Shown here: in pieces, positions 32,035 to 41,903 of the stretch | Position numbering within the stretch: position 1 is the stretch's first letter | How the letters are laid out: every line of letters begins with the position of its first letter | NCBI RefSeq assembly: GCF_003589595.1 | Contig: NW_020653713.1 | Coordinates: forward strand, 5,758,636 to 5,822,635 | Direction of reading: 5' to 3' | From: Hyposmocoma kahamanoa | Taxonomy: Eukaryota > Arthropoda > Insecta > Lepidoptera > Cosmopterigidae | DNA: 64,000 nucleotides | Position numbers and translations under genes: made by a program | The notes under the pieces: model-generated | What the model saw: only the letters and a program-made list of their open reading frames with translations | The model's database searches: none | What the model was told of the DNA's origin: nothing

Positions 32035-32067
32035 GGAATGTGTCTGGTTTCGTACCAGACACATTCC
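32035..32067. repeat. Perfect 14-bp hairpin
   Basis: GGAATGTGTCTGGT and ACCAGACACATTCC flank the loop TTCGT. Confidence 0.9.
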
Positions 32068-32084
32068 GTGAGTGGCATTGATGA

Positions 32085-32265
32085 TAGAGACACTAAGAAA
32101 AAAATTCCTTCGATCCGGTTGGATTCGACACAATGTCTTGCAGTAAACCGTGTCAGGCGTTATGCCAACTACGCCGCGGAACGAATCAAGGGACCTTATG
32201 AATTTTTCCATCTGTTTGTTGTAGATCTTTGTTTTTTGTTTTTAACTACTTTTTAATCGTAACGA
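32085..32265 (-). repeat. Family D tRNA-like element
   Basis: Minus strand: 'CGTTCCGCGGCGTAGTTGGC' (box A region) and 'TGTCGAATCCAACCGG' (box B region), then the D tail beginning 'AAGGAATTTTTTTCTTAG'. Confidence 0.7.
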
Positions 32266-32309
32266 CATCTGTGAGGAATCTATTATATTTAATTTTTGAC
32301 GATTCGCGA

Positions 32310-32430
32310 TTTCTACAAATTGGAAATAAAACTAATATTTCGGATCTTAATCACGTATATATTTTTTTCAAAGAAAACAAACAACATTTTACACTCTTTA
32401 CAGATCCCATGATCACGGCTGACTGAGATG
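32310..32430 (-). repeat. Family C fragment
   Basis: 'GGAAATAAAACTAATATTTC', 'CTTAATCACGTATATATTTT', 'CAGATCCCATGATCACGGC' match the C left arm and loop. Confidence 0.6.
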
Positions 32431-32466
32431 GAAAAATCATCAACAAGTTGTAACTAATGTTAATGC

Positions 32467-32686
32467 GTTAGTTGAAAGGGCGCATGTGATATTTTTACAA
32501 AAAAGTTGCTATGTATACTGCCGTGATCAGTAAAAAAAGACCGATAAGTTTGTCACTATTTTTATTTTATCCAAGGTGGATAAGATATGAAATTATCGCA
32601 AGAGAATAGTAGATATTTTTTTATTAAATTTCTTTATACAGTATTTTTCGGTTTTGAATTTTGTCACATGCGCCCTTTCAACTAAC
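32467..32686. mobile_element. Family M MITE
   Basis: Terminal inverted repeats 'GTTAGTTGAAAGGGCGCATG' and the complement 'CATGCGCCCTTTCAACTAAC' bound a 220-bp AT-rich body. A half copy is at 9119-9215. No target duplication that I can define. Confidence 0.75.
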
Positions 32687-32963
32687 GTCGGCAGAATGCA
32701 TGTTTGCATGCTGAACGATAGTCACAAAAGTTATTAATTTAAATTACTCATTTTTACGTGACGACTTGTAAAGACCCCGAGACGTTTGTACGAGTCGGCC
32801 TCTGACGTCAAGAGGTCTACCACCTCCTGACTCCTAATCTTGACTCGGCACTACAAAATCATTATTTACAGAAATATGATAATAAAAGTGTTTTAGTCAC
32901 GCACACCAATTACCTGAACTCACACTAGTTAATTTCCTGTAATATGAAAACCAGATTACTGGA

Positions 32964-33015
32964 CCACTGACTAGTGACCCTTAGAGGTGCACCTCTAAGG
33001 GTCACTAGTCAGTGG
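32964..33015. repeat. Perfect 52-bp palindrome
   Basis: Every one of 26 base pairs is self-complementary with no loop. The left half starts CCACTGACTAGTGACCCTTA and the centre is AGGTGCACCT. No flanking duplication or TIR family accounts for it. Confidence 0.95.
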
Positions 33016-33164
33016 CCAAGTTGACGACACGTTGAAACGTTGTGACATTTCCACCGTAAAAGTTATACTGGCTGTGGTTGGCGTCTTGGAACCTTTTTCT
33101 AGTCTTTTGAAGCCAATCTGAAGGCACCAACAATGCTTAAAAGTGAATACTTGAAGAAGATAAG

Positions 33165-33395
33165 TCGATGTAGAAGATGCGCACCAAACACACTTATATA
33201 ATGCCTATTCACTCTCGCCTTAAAAGGCCAAGTTACAGCGTTCAGAGAATAAGTCTACAGACAGGGAATTCCACTCCATAGCCGTACGCCACGACATAAG
33301 GGTAGAATCCCAGCCTACGCCTAATCTCCTAATGATAGAAAAGGGAAGACGGAATTAAATCACGCAATTCCATCAACCACTCCCCTGTAGAATAC
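33165..33395 (-). repeat. Family I dispersed repeat
   Basis: Inverted match to 1701-1932 ('GCCTATTCACTCTCGCCTT', 'AGACAGGGAATTCCACTCC'). Confidence 0.65.
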
Positions 33396-34440
33396 CGATG
33401 AGCAGAGAACTTTACGGCTGTGTTCGAGGCTCTGCAGCTTCGCCTCTATGAAATCCGAGTCACTTATCAGTTGTCAAAACTATCCCTTAGATTATATACA
33501 CAACCGAACTTGTGCTTGGTACAGAAACAACTGTCCTGGTGTGAAGTAACCCTAACCTTGGAAAGGATACCAAAATTCCTAGCCGCATTTTTGTATTCTA
33601 TGTATCTACCGAAGTACAAATTGTACGATAGATCCATTCCAAGTAGCTGGAACACGAATCGATATGACACCCTAACCACAACTAACTCAAACAAGTTTTC
33701 ATATAGTGTCAACATGGTCGCCTCTGTACTAGTAAGACAATAACATGTTAATTATAATAGCCATTAATTTACGAGGGTCAGGCAGGCAATTATTCCGGGA
33801 TGGGTTTTTGGAAGTTAATCCCATACCGCCACCCTTTATTTTTGTCGTTAGCTAAGAGATTTGAGGTGCTTGTGTGGAAGTTGGCTCTTTGTGAAAATAG
33901 AACCTTGTAACTTTTAATTGTTTTAATTGTAGTTAAATGGACGATGTGAATTATTTGAATATCGAATACAAAGTAAACATGATTACCATTGTTTATAGGT
34001 TTCTTACAAAATTATGACTTCTAATTGTTTTTCCGATATTTTGTAACGGTCCCACAGGTGTTGCAAATGTCCATGGGTGGCAATAACCATGTTCCAAAAA
34101 GTGGCTCGTCTGGTAAAGAAATATTTCTATATATCTGAATAAGACGTAAAAGGGGAGATGTTGAGGGAAACTCTCTCGTCACTAATTGTGTCAGGAATTA
34201 TTTAATAATACGTATACGTTCTTCGTATAATAACGACGTAGAAGTATTTAAATTTGAAGGCAATGGGTTTGTAAGTGCAATCTCGCCTGTCAAACTTCTT
34301 CCCCGCCGAAAAACTGACACTTACAACTCCATTCGGTAGTACGCGCTTGAAATAATAAATATACTCATTAATTTAGTGAATAAACTAAGTACACGATATG
34401 TCGATAATCAGTAATCACGCGCCGTTATATAATTAAGGTG
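33396..34440. other. No gene recognised
   Basis: AT-rich. Overlapping frames of 107 codons (plus, 33420-33743) and 82 codons (minus, 33467-33715) occupy the same DNA. Neither shows a motif, so I do not call them. Confidence 0.4.
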
Positions 34441-34450
34441 CCTCAGGCTT

Positions 34451-34523
34451 AGACGCAAGCACGCAAGCACGCACGCACGCACGCACGCACACATGCGCAT
34501 GTACGTATGCGTGTGTGTGTAAC
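34451..34523. repeat. ACGC/GTGT microsatellite with inverted halves
   Basis: A (GCAC)n run followed by 'ATGCGCATGTACGTATGCG' and (GT)n; the two halves can pair. Confidence 0.85.
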
Positions 34524-35074
34524 ATACATTGTGCGCGTCTAAGGCTGTGTTTTGTGTTGTGCCACCGAACCTTCTCAACTAACACTGCCCTTAGACTAAT
34601 GCAACAAAAGTATCGATTATCAATCACCCCGACCTTCGAGTCGCGCTCACTTTGGACGTAATACGTTCTTGCGGTTGAATAATAAACGAACCAAATAGCC
34701 CACTAGTCGGTCACTTGGCATATAATAAAAATATGTATACGTAGTTCAAGGAAACGTACGCAACTTGGTCTTGGTCAACTCGACAGGCCTTTGACATACA
34801 AAGCTTTAGCCGACAACGTTATCAGTGAAGCGTATTTTCATATAAAATTCGTAGAAAAATCTATCAAGTACTTTGCCTCAATCCCTATACTAACAACACA
34901 AACAAACATAATTCACTATTTGAGCTAAAAGTATTATTAATTATTTACCAGCACAGAAAATGAATTAATTTTGAATGGTATTGTATAATGATATGAATGA
35001 GTACATCAAATAGAGTGATATGTTATATTGTACTCATGTACGACATTAAGCATATTAAAAGCATATTTATATAA
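34524..35074. other. No supported feature
   Basis: AT-rich, no match found. Confidence 0.45.
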
Positions 35075-35075
35075 T

Positions 35076-35278
35076 GATGGCCGAACGGTTACCATACCAG
35101 ACTGCCACGCAGCGGTCCCAGGTTCGATTCCCGGGTCGGGAGAAATATTTGTATGGCCTACATTTATTTCGCTCGTGAGTTTGGGTGATTGTCTTTGTGT
35201 GTGTCCATGGCACCCGCAACACAGGGTTTCCCTAGTGCAGGGCTATGCTGAGTGTGTGCGTTATTGTTATTATTTAGA
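35076..35278 (+). repeat. SINE E (tRNA-headed)
   Basis: Head with box A 'TGGCCGAACGG' and box B 'GGTTCGATTCC', then 'GGAGAAATATTTGTATGGCC', 'GTGTGTCCATGGCACCCGC' and 'ACAGGGTTTCCCTAG', ending 'GTGCGTTATTGTTATTATT'. Both promoter boxes match the pol III consensus. Confidence 0.85.
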
Positions 35279-35407
35279 ACAATTATTATTCTTGTGAAAA
35301 AAAAAAGAAAAATAAAAAGAAAAGGCCGAATTTTCAGGTTTTCTTTATTTGTAATAAGAGATGTTATAATAAGAGGTTTCATTTTGATATGTAAATAACT
35401 ACGAGTA

Positions 35408-35759
35408 TTTTTAAGCGAAATCATCGGATGTTTACTTAATTGTAAAGGGGATGGTATGCCATTAATAATGGAAAACAATATCAGTCAAATAGCCGCCACG
35501 GCTGCGCTTGCAAAACCATATTCTATAAAACTAATTCGCATATTTGCGGCTGTATGTCTTCGATGACTTCACGAATTCCATCTTCGAGGTCTTGAATTAT
35601 TTCGAAAAAGCGCATGTGTGAATTGGTGATGGAAAATTTCATGAAAACAATATGGTCCTGCAAGTGCAGCCATGGCGGCCATTTGACTATTGTTTTCCAT
35701 GATTAACGGCGTACCTTCCTCTTTACAATTAAATGAACATGCGATGATTTCGCTTAAAA
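35408..35759. mobile_element. Family H MITE, about 115-bp TIRs, TA-flanked
   Basis: Left and right arms (start TTTTTAAGCGAAATCATC) pair over about 115 bases, including 'GGAAAACAATA' and 'CAAATRGCCGCCAYGGCTGC'. TA lies just outside both ends, as in Tc1/mariner-type insertions. The interior of about 130 bp is non-coding. Confidence 0.8.
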
Positions 35760-35761
35760 TA

Positions 35762-36140
35762 CCGGTTTTTTTCTAAACTAAACTTTTATTGAAAGATCCC
35801 TGCTACTGTAGGCAGCATCATGAGTAGTCTTAAGGTGCCTAATTCTGCCGCCAATCAGAAATGCGATCTTATTATTACCTGATTGGGTTCTAAGCAGCGT
35901 CTGTTGCTATGCTGGGGCAACCTCTCTTACGAACTGTAGTACGTTCGCGTTAATAATGCAGTGAATCATCGTCCTAGCCACGCCCCGTAACCAATCAGGT
36001 CGCTAAAAATGAGAAAGTCAAGTTCACAGTGGCTTGTTAAAGCACAGTCCTTCTGGTCTGTCTGTGAGTTAAAGTAATAAATACGAACGAAGATTCTACT
36101 GATAAAAATATATTTATTACTAATGACTGTTTTAATTTAA
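35762..36140. other. No supported feature
   Basis: Mixed composition; 'CTGCCGCCAATCAGAAATG' near 35848 weakly recalls family A but I do not call it. Confidence 0.35.
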
Positions 36141-36425
36141 CATTGACTTACAAATAAATGGACGACGGGTCTAAAACAAAAACCACGAAAAAATGTCCCA
36201 AGTCAACCTATTTAAACGTAGTGACATGTAAAGGAATATGAAAAAGCTAAAACGTTGAATTTAAATTGTAATGTCATCGCAGTACTGTCTAATTTTGCTT
36301 GCTTCGCTGTCAGTCGAACAAACGAAGACTAAAGCGTGAATGACGCTCTGTATACGATTTTAACGCCCTATAAGTTCGGACACTTTTTAGCGCGGACCCG
36401 ACGTCCATATAATTGTAAGTCAATG
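36141..36425. mobile_element. Family F MITE, copy 1
   Basis: 285 bp with TIR CATTGACTTACAAATAAATG and its complement at the right end (about 30 bases with two or three mismatches). Nearly identical to 40145-40430. The interior is non-coding. The flanking 8-mers do not match here. Confidence 0.9.
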
Positions 36426-36555
36426 ACCATTAAGTTTATTTTTAGATTAATGGAACCTTAATCTTTTGAAATATAATTTGTTTGAATTTTAACTCCACTG
36501 GTACACATTGATGACTGATGACTCACTGCATTCTTAACGTGAACTTACTACAGTG

Positions 36556-36852
36556 TATTGGTAGCCGTATTAGCCTAATTATTTGGCCTACCGCCATTCA
36601 AGCTAAGGTCATAGGTTCGAATCCGGACTCACATCTCTGAGTTTCTCGGAATTTATGTGCGAAATTTAATTTGAAATTTACCATGAGCTTTTCGGTTGTC
36701 GGAAAATATTGCGATGAAACCTAAAAAAGATTCACAATCCTCTTTAAACGTGTGAAGTCAACAACCCGCATTGGTCCAACGTGATGGAATATGATCTAAA
36801 TCCTCGCCTGAGAGGAGACCCATGCCCAGCAGTGAGACATATAAATGGGTAG
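36556..36852 (+). repeat. SINE J (tRNA-like head, GAT tail)
   Basis: Box B 'GGTTCGAATCC' sits near the 5' end, followed by 'CCATGAGCTTTTCGGTTGTC', 'CCCATGCCCAGCAGTGAGAC' and a tail of GAT repeats. The 'CCCAGCAGTG' plus GAT tail is a form common in lepidopteran LINE/SINE ends. An antisense copy lies at 45745-45910. Confidence 0.75.
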
Positions 36853-36969
36853 ATGATGATGAGTTATATTTTCACAAAAATATATACAAGCACAAGCATA
36901 ACATAATTTAAAAAAATATATACTTGTAACTTGTTAACATTAATTGTAACCCGGCAAGTAATACCTTAA

Positions 36970-37240
36970 GAGCGGCTATACACGGCGATTTTAGCAACGA
37001 TGCAAGGCGATGCAAACGCGATACAAACGCGATACAAACGCGATGCAAACGCGGTGCAAACACGCTTTAAATTAATTAAGTAATTTATTTATTTAATGTA
37101 TATATTAATTTCACTTTTAAATTTACAATTAACAAAACAATGTGCATAAACCTATACAATTTGTCTAGAAATCGCAAGTGTAGCGCGTTCGTGAAATGCG
37201 CGATTGCATCGCTGTTTAAAGTCACCGTGTGTAATCACTC
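36970..37240. mobile_element. PIF/Harbinger-like MITE, TAA target duplication
   Basis: Ends GAGCGGCTATACACGGCGAT and, in reverse complement, GAGTGATTACACACGGTGAC, flanked on both sides by TAA (36967-36969, 37241-37243). A 3-bp TWA duplication and GAG-start TIRs fit PIF/Harbinger. It includes an 11-bp tandem repeat. Confidence 0.65.
37009..37063 (+). repeat. 11-bp tandem repeat, 5 units
   Basis: GATGCAAACGC-type units with G/A changes, inside the left subterminal region of the MITE. Confidence 0.85.
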
Positions 37241-37449
37241 TAAAACTCGTAAAAATATACATCTTTCCAGGAAAGTAATGTTTTGCCCGTTAATTCACTT
37301 CCATCTCTCTTCTTTTTTCTAACCCCACCAATATCTTTTAGTGTTGCAATTTTGTTTCTTTTATATTGATTATATCCAAGTCGAATCGGTAACCTGTTGT
37401 TCAAATCTGATAGATATTGCAAGTAGCAAAGAATATTTCAAATCAAATA

Positions 37450-37733
37450 ACCTATTACACAACTTTTGCTAACATATATGAATATCATGGTCGTTGATAG
37501 AGAATGATATTTGATATGTAATTTAATGACAACAATATAATATAATGAATTGTTAATTTTCTAATTATTGTGTATTTTTCTTATAATTTTCATTTTTGAC
37601 TGACGATCTCAATATGATTTCTTATACTTTGACATGTAGTGCAATTTATAATGTAATGTTAATGTAATGTTAAATGTAATGTTGTATTTGGGAAATAAAC
37701 TAACATGAGTCAAAAAAAAAAAAGAAAAAAAAA
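37450..37733 (+). repeat. Retroposed transcript 3' end with poly(A)
   Basis: 'GTAATGTTAATGTAATGTTA' repeats, then GGGAAATAAAC, then 'TAACATGAGTC' and a long A tract (37712-37733). An AATAAA 14 bases before genomic poly(A) indicates a retroposed RNA end; whether from a LINE or a host mRNA I cannot tell. Confidence 0.55.
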
Positions 37734-37931
37734 GGGGGGCTACTCTCGATCTCCGTCCGACATCCGTCCGAAACAATTACTGTCAAATAAGTAATATTCG
37801 ACAAAATTAAAAGACAAGTATCCAGTATGAAGCTTCATTCGTATCACGCGTCTTTTCATTTCGTCAAGTATTGCTTATTTGGCAGTAATTGTTTCGGACG
37901 GATGTCGGGCGGAGATCGAGTGTAGACCCCC
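37734..37931. mobile_element. MITE with about 70-bp TIRs
   Basis: Arms start GGGGG(T/C)CTAC and include 'CCGACATCCGTCCGAAACAA'; they pair over about 70 bases with few mismatches. About 198 bp in total, inserted directly after the poly(A) tract. No target duplication that I can define. Confidence 0.8.
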
Positions 37932-38014
37932 TGAATCTGTTACTTAAACATCATGGAATTCAATTAAAAAATATAAGTAATATGATCTTTACAGTGTATT
38001 GGTTTTTAAGGAAG

Positions 38015-38192
38015 CCAGTGAAACTAGAAGCACATGGAACTTATCAACTTATCTATGTCTCTGGATGACGGGCGTAGAGGCAGCGCCGACAGATCTTTGC
38101 GATATAAAGTTTTGAGTAGCAAATGTTGTTGATAGACGTGTCGCTTACCACCAAGACCACATTTTGTTTCGCCAATCACTTGAAATAATAAT
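38015..38192 (+). repeat. Family A fragment, diverged
   Basis: 'CCAGTGAAACTAGAAGCACA', 'GATGACGGGCGTAGAGGCAG', 'GTGTCGCTTACCACCAAGAC'. The 167-codon minus frame (38024-38527) overlaps it and is mostly chance. Confidence 0.7.
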
Positions 38193-38271
38193 ATTAATAA
38201 CAATAATAGACGAGAGTGCTCAAGTCGTTTGAAAACAAATGCCACTATTTTAAACATTGGAAAATTGAGAC

Positions 38272-38631
38272 CTATTGCATCAAAATAAGTCCTATTGTGG
38301 ATATGATTTTCAGTGGTTCTACAGCATCTACCGCTAAAGGCCTTTTTTTCTGTTGGGGTACTGTACAAATTGTGGTTCTTGCGTTGACAGCTTTTGTCGC
38401 CGAACGCGTCCCTCGTCTGGGTGATATCCGTGACAATATATATAATTACGCATCCGTCCCTGAGGTAGGGAGATGCTATGAACTTCCACCCAATCCGCTT
38501 CTGAACCGTCTTTTTCGGTTTCTCCACTCACAACAGTCTTATCAGATCCTCCCAATCTTGATACCTTTGAGCTGGCCTTTTTAAGGACCTCCTCAATCTG
38601 ATTGACGATATGTGTATATGTTTACGGTATA
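38272..38631 (-). pseudogene. Possible decayed coding segment, unidentified
   Basis: A minus frame open from about 38631 (after TAA) to 38334 reads IVNQIEEVLKKASSKVSRLG, GGSDKTVVSGETEKDGSEAD, WVEVHSISLPQGRMRNYIYC and HGYHPDEGRVRRQKLSTQEP before a stop. At a run of seven A (minus strand, near 38343) another frame takes over with RPLAVDAVEPLKIISTIGLI and stops at 38272-38274. Composition is mixed, charged and unlike antisense AT-rich noise, and the switch at a homopolymer suggests one frameshift. I do not recognise the protein. It could be an old processed copy of a host gene, a transposon fragment, or (if the A-run is a sequencing error) a real exon. There is no ATG in context and no clear splice site. 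Confidence 0.4.
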
Positions 38632-38794
38632 AAATTCTGTCGTTATTCTACAAACACGCAATCTTTTCATATGACTAAAGCATAGATTCTCGTTTCTATT
38701 CATCATCTTTCACACAAAGGTTTTTCTTAGACTATTCCTCATTATGTCTCAAGACGCTCTCCTACATACAGAGCTATATAAATTCCAAATTCAA

Positions 38795-39006
38795 CACACA
38801 CAATAACAACACATACATTCATGGCCCGGACTAGGGAAACCTTGTATTGCGGGTGCCATTGACACACACATAGACAACCTCAAATTACACCCAAATTATC
38901 GAGAGAAATAAATGTATGCCGTACAAATATTTCTCCCGGCCTGGGAATCGAACCCGGAACTTCTACGTAGCAGATCAGCATGGTAACCGCTGGGCCACGC
39001 AGGCAG
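38795..39006 (-). repeat. SINE E (antisense)
   Basis: Minus strand: 'CTGCCTGCGTGGCCCAGCGG' head, 'GGTTCGATTCCCAGGCCGGG' box B, 'ATTTATTTCTCTCGATAATT' and 'ACAAGGTTTCCCTAGTCC'. Confidence 0.8.
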
Positions 39007-39180
39007 TAATACTATAACTATAGTTACAAATATGTGGCGAGGTTCCTGAACTCAGTATGTGCAGACTTGATTTCCACAGTATTGATTTGAAAATCAGAGC
39101 CAGAACCTCCCTGCCAGGAGCTAGGGTCTCACGGTGGTGTACCAGATAATTTAATGAAATAAATGTAGCACTGACCATTA
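39007..39180 (-). repeat. LINE 3' UTR fragment
   Basis: 'TGTGGCGAGGTTCCTGAAC' and 'CCAGGAGCTAGGGTCTCACG' match 6835-6960 in the same orientation. Confidence 0.6.
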
Positions 39181-39675
39181 ATTAAGATACTCTACTGTAT
39201 ACCATTACGCAATACAAAAGAAGTGCCAATCCCAAATAATGTTCCTTGTACTTATACCTAAAAATATGTATTTGTATTTTTTATTCAAAATACTTACGAC
39301 TTCATACAATAGAAACGTAAGTCGATTTGTTACTAAAACACCGAGAAATCTTCCAGTTTCTCGAGTGTATACTGTGAAAATCAATGCGTTCAGCCCGAGG
39401 TGACGTGGTTAATTCGATGTAGAAATTTGGCCGCTCCGCGTGTGTGGCGGACGGGAGGCAGGGTCGTACGGAACCAACGGCTTATTCCCTTCATGTCTTT
39501 TGTTTTGGATATAATTATTTTTTTATTGACTCTCGACGTGGTGTGAACCCGTGTGTATACCTTATTTATAATCCAACCAGACAAATAAAGTTGCAAATGT
39601 TAAACGCATAACAAGCAACCGGTTTTATACGCGCTCGGGACTAGACGGCGTTATGCAAGGAAGAAAAAAAATGGA
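39181..39675. other. No supported feature
   Basis: Mixed; 39400-39480 is GC-richer ('GGCGGACGGGAGGCAGGGTC'). No motif in the 68-codon minus frame. Confidence 0.4.
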
Positions 39676-40500
39676 AATGCATTAAGCCTAGATTACTATC
39701 AGAACCGATGTCGTTGGTCGTACTTTAAAATTTAAAAAGAAATAACAAATTCTGGATTATTAATATAATTTAAACTGTACCCTTTTGGCATATCGTTGAA
39801 AGTACAATACCATCAATACATATTATTTATTGCAAGTTACGATGTTTTCATATTATATTGAAATGTAAATCAATGTGCTGCCATCTAGTGGTTAATTGCT
39901 GAACGGCGATGAATTGGAGCTATTAATTTTGTTCTCTAAATTGAATATTTATTAAAATAAGACTTTCAGATGATATGAAATACCACCACGGGTAATATCT
40001 TTGATGCAACTATCATTTTTGCACTCCAAAACAGCACAATAAGGCATTTTTCTAGGATTTTAGAGAATTTGCACGAAAAAATGACACGACCATACCATAT
40101 AAAGCGCAAAATGGCGGACTGAGCTCAGATAGGTCTTTCAAGACCATTAACTTACAAATAAATGGACGACGGGTCTAATACAAAAACCACGAAAAAAATG
40201 TCTCAAGTCAACCTATTTCAATGTAGTGACATCTAAAGGAATATGAAAAAGTTGAAATGTTGAATTTAACTTGTAATGTCATCGCAGCACTGTTTAATTT
40301 TGCTTGCTTCGCTGTCAGTCGAACAAACGAAGACTAAAGCGTGAATGACGATCTGTATACGATTTTAACGCCCTATAAGTTCGGACACTTTTTAGCGCGG
40401 ACCCGACGTCCATATAATTGTAAGTCAATGTTCAAGACCTATATTTGGTACGCGTCAGAAAGTAACTAACCACTTCTACTGTATATATTTATTGTTCTAT
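39676..40500 (+). repeat. Family S long repeat, copy 1, with F inserted
   Basis: Collinear with 52775-53411: 'CCTAGATTACTATCAGAACC', 'AAGAAATAACAAATTCTGGA', 'GTGCTGCCATCTAG', 'TTTTTGCACTCCAAA', 'GACACGACCA', 'ACTGTATAT' plus 'ATTGTTCTATG'. The MITE at 40145-40430 interrupts it. Confidence 0.7.
40145..40430. mobile_element. Family F MITE, copy 2, with 8-bp TSD
   Basis: Same TIRs as 36141-36425. Flanked by TTCAAGAC at 40137-40144 and 40431-40438. The 8-bp duplication fits hAT or P-type transposons. The other S copy (53330-53370) lacks F at this point, an approximate empty site. Confidence 0.9.
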
Positions 40501-41274
40501 GACCTAACGTGACGTCACGACTAGCGGTAGCGGCGCAGCGGCATGCGGTACTCGCCTTATCGACAGCCACGGCGATGGACGACCTTTTATTTTTATTTAG
40601 TTGCAAACCAATCCATGTACTTAATTGATATGGCGAATATACCAGCCCTATTGTAATACAGTCCACTTCTTATTTTAAATCCCATTAGGACCCTAATATT
40701 GTCTTTTACACAAAAAAATTAACCGGAAGTTTCAATTATCGTCACCATCTCTAACTAATAAGGATCGTCTAACACTAAAGGTTATTTATTGTACGCCCAG
40801 ACGTCACCGAAGACTTGACATTCAAAGCGTTAAAAAAATATACCTTCTCTTTTATAATCTATTTATGTTGTGAAATCTAGAAGAAGAAAATAACCCCGTT
40901 ACGTTAATATGCCGGCTACGTACGCTCGGAGCAGAGCAGCTGGCGCGAGGACGTTGAATCCCGCCGTGTGTACGCCGTTTTGTCATTTAAATTATTTCCA
41001 ATTTACCAAATCTCATGAGAAGATTATCTCGTATTTCTTTTTGAACGAGTCAAGCCTTTGTAGTTATAAGAAAGGTTCACCAAAATAAATTACGACTCAA
41101 GTGGAGCTTGTGCGCTCAAAGAATTGATTGCCGCAACAATTTTCAATAATAAATTTACTTATGATTGATTCAATTAAGAGTGAATAATTCAATTAAACTC
41201 CATAAAAGTAACGATAAAGTCTCCTAAAATATTTTTTGTGCGCCGTGAGAAAATACAATATTTTTTTATGATTT
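40501..41274. other. No supported feature
   Basis: Mixed; GC-richer at 40505-40580 and 40905-40970. No motif in the 66-codon minus frame (40466-40666). Confidence 0.4.
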
Positions 41275-41370
41275 CAGGCTACAGAACGAGCAAGTCCTGT
41301 GCCTCCTGATAAGTAACACGCCTACCTGTAACAGTTGCAGTGCCACTCAGATATTTTAATCGGAAAGACG
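41275..41370 (-). repeat. Family A 3' fragment
   Basis: 'GAACGAGCAAGTCCTGTGCC', 'CAGTTGCAGTGCCACTCAG'. Confidence 0.7.
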
Positions 41371-41589
41371 AATCTGAGAAAAATAAAGAATCTGCGAATA
41401 GACTCACGTACTCACTACGTGAGAAAAGACTCGTGCCAAACGTTAAAAGACTATAAGAAGACTTAGACCGTAGTTATTCACACTGGCTCAATGCATGTTG
41501 GGGTTGAATTCACACATTTACGAGTATTTTACAGTACACGTAACACCCTGCAAGGGCACCGCAAATACAGTGAGAGTGCAGCTTTTCAT

Positions 41590-41790
41590 AGCAGTAGAGT
41601 TCCTATTCTGCCGCCAAACAATAATGTGAGTAATACTGCGTTCCGGTTATGAATGGTGCTGGTGAAATTTTAGGTACACGGGACTTGTCAACGCTCTGAG
41701 TGGCACTGCAACTGTTATGTACAGAAGTGTCGCTTACTACCAGGCCCACAACTTGTTCATCCCGTTTCTTGGTATCATGAGAAAAAATAG
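41590..41790 (+). repeat. Family A copy, internally deleted
   Basis: 'CTGCCGCCAAACAATAATG', 'GGTGCTGGTGAAATTTTAGG', 'TGTACAGAAGTGTCGCTTAC', ends 'TTGGTATCATGAGAAAAAA'. Confidence 0.75.
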
Positions 41791-41903
41791 AGAGCGCAAC
41801 TCTTTTTCGTTACGTAAGAAAATAATGAAGTAAATAAATTTGCAAAGAAAGTAACAACGTATATAAATTTGCATGAAAAAACTACAAACATTTTATTAAC
41901 ATA

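Noticed and set aside
33420..33743. 107-codon plus-strand ORF (with an 82-codon ORF on the other strand)
   Set aside because: Both strands are open over the same DNA with no recognisable motif; equally likely to be chance.
34451..34523. Possible CRISPR or structured array
   Set aside because: It is a simple ACGC/GT microsatellite; no spacer pattern, and the window is eukaryotic.
37009..37063. Centromeric or satellite repeat
   Set aside because: Only five 11-bp units, and wholly inside a MITE arm.
38024..38527. 167-codon minus-strand ORF, the second longest in the window
   Set aside because: Its C-terminal third is antisense of a family A repeat and its middle is the frame after the homopolymer shift read wrongly; only the alternative frames look protein-like.
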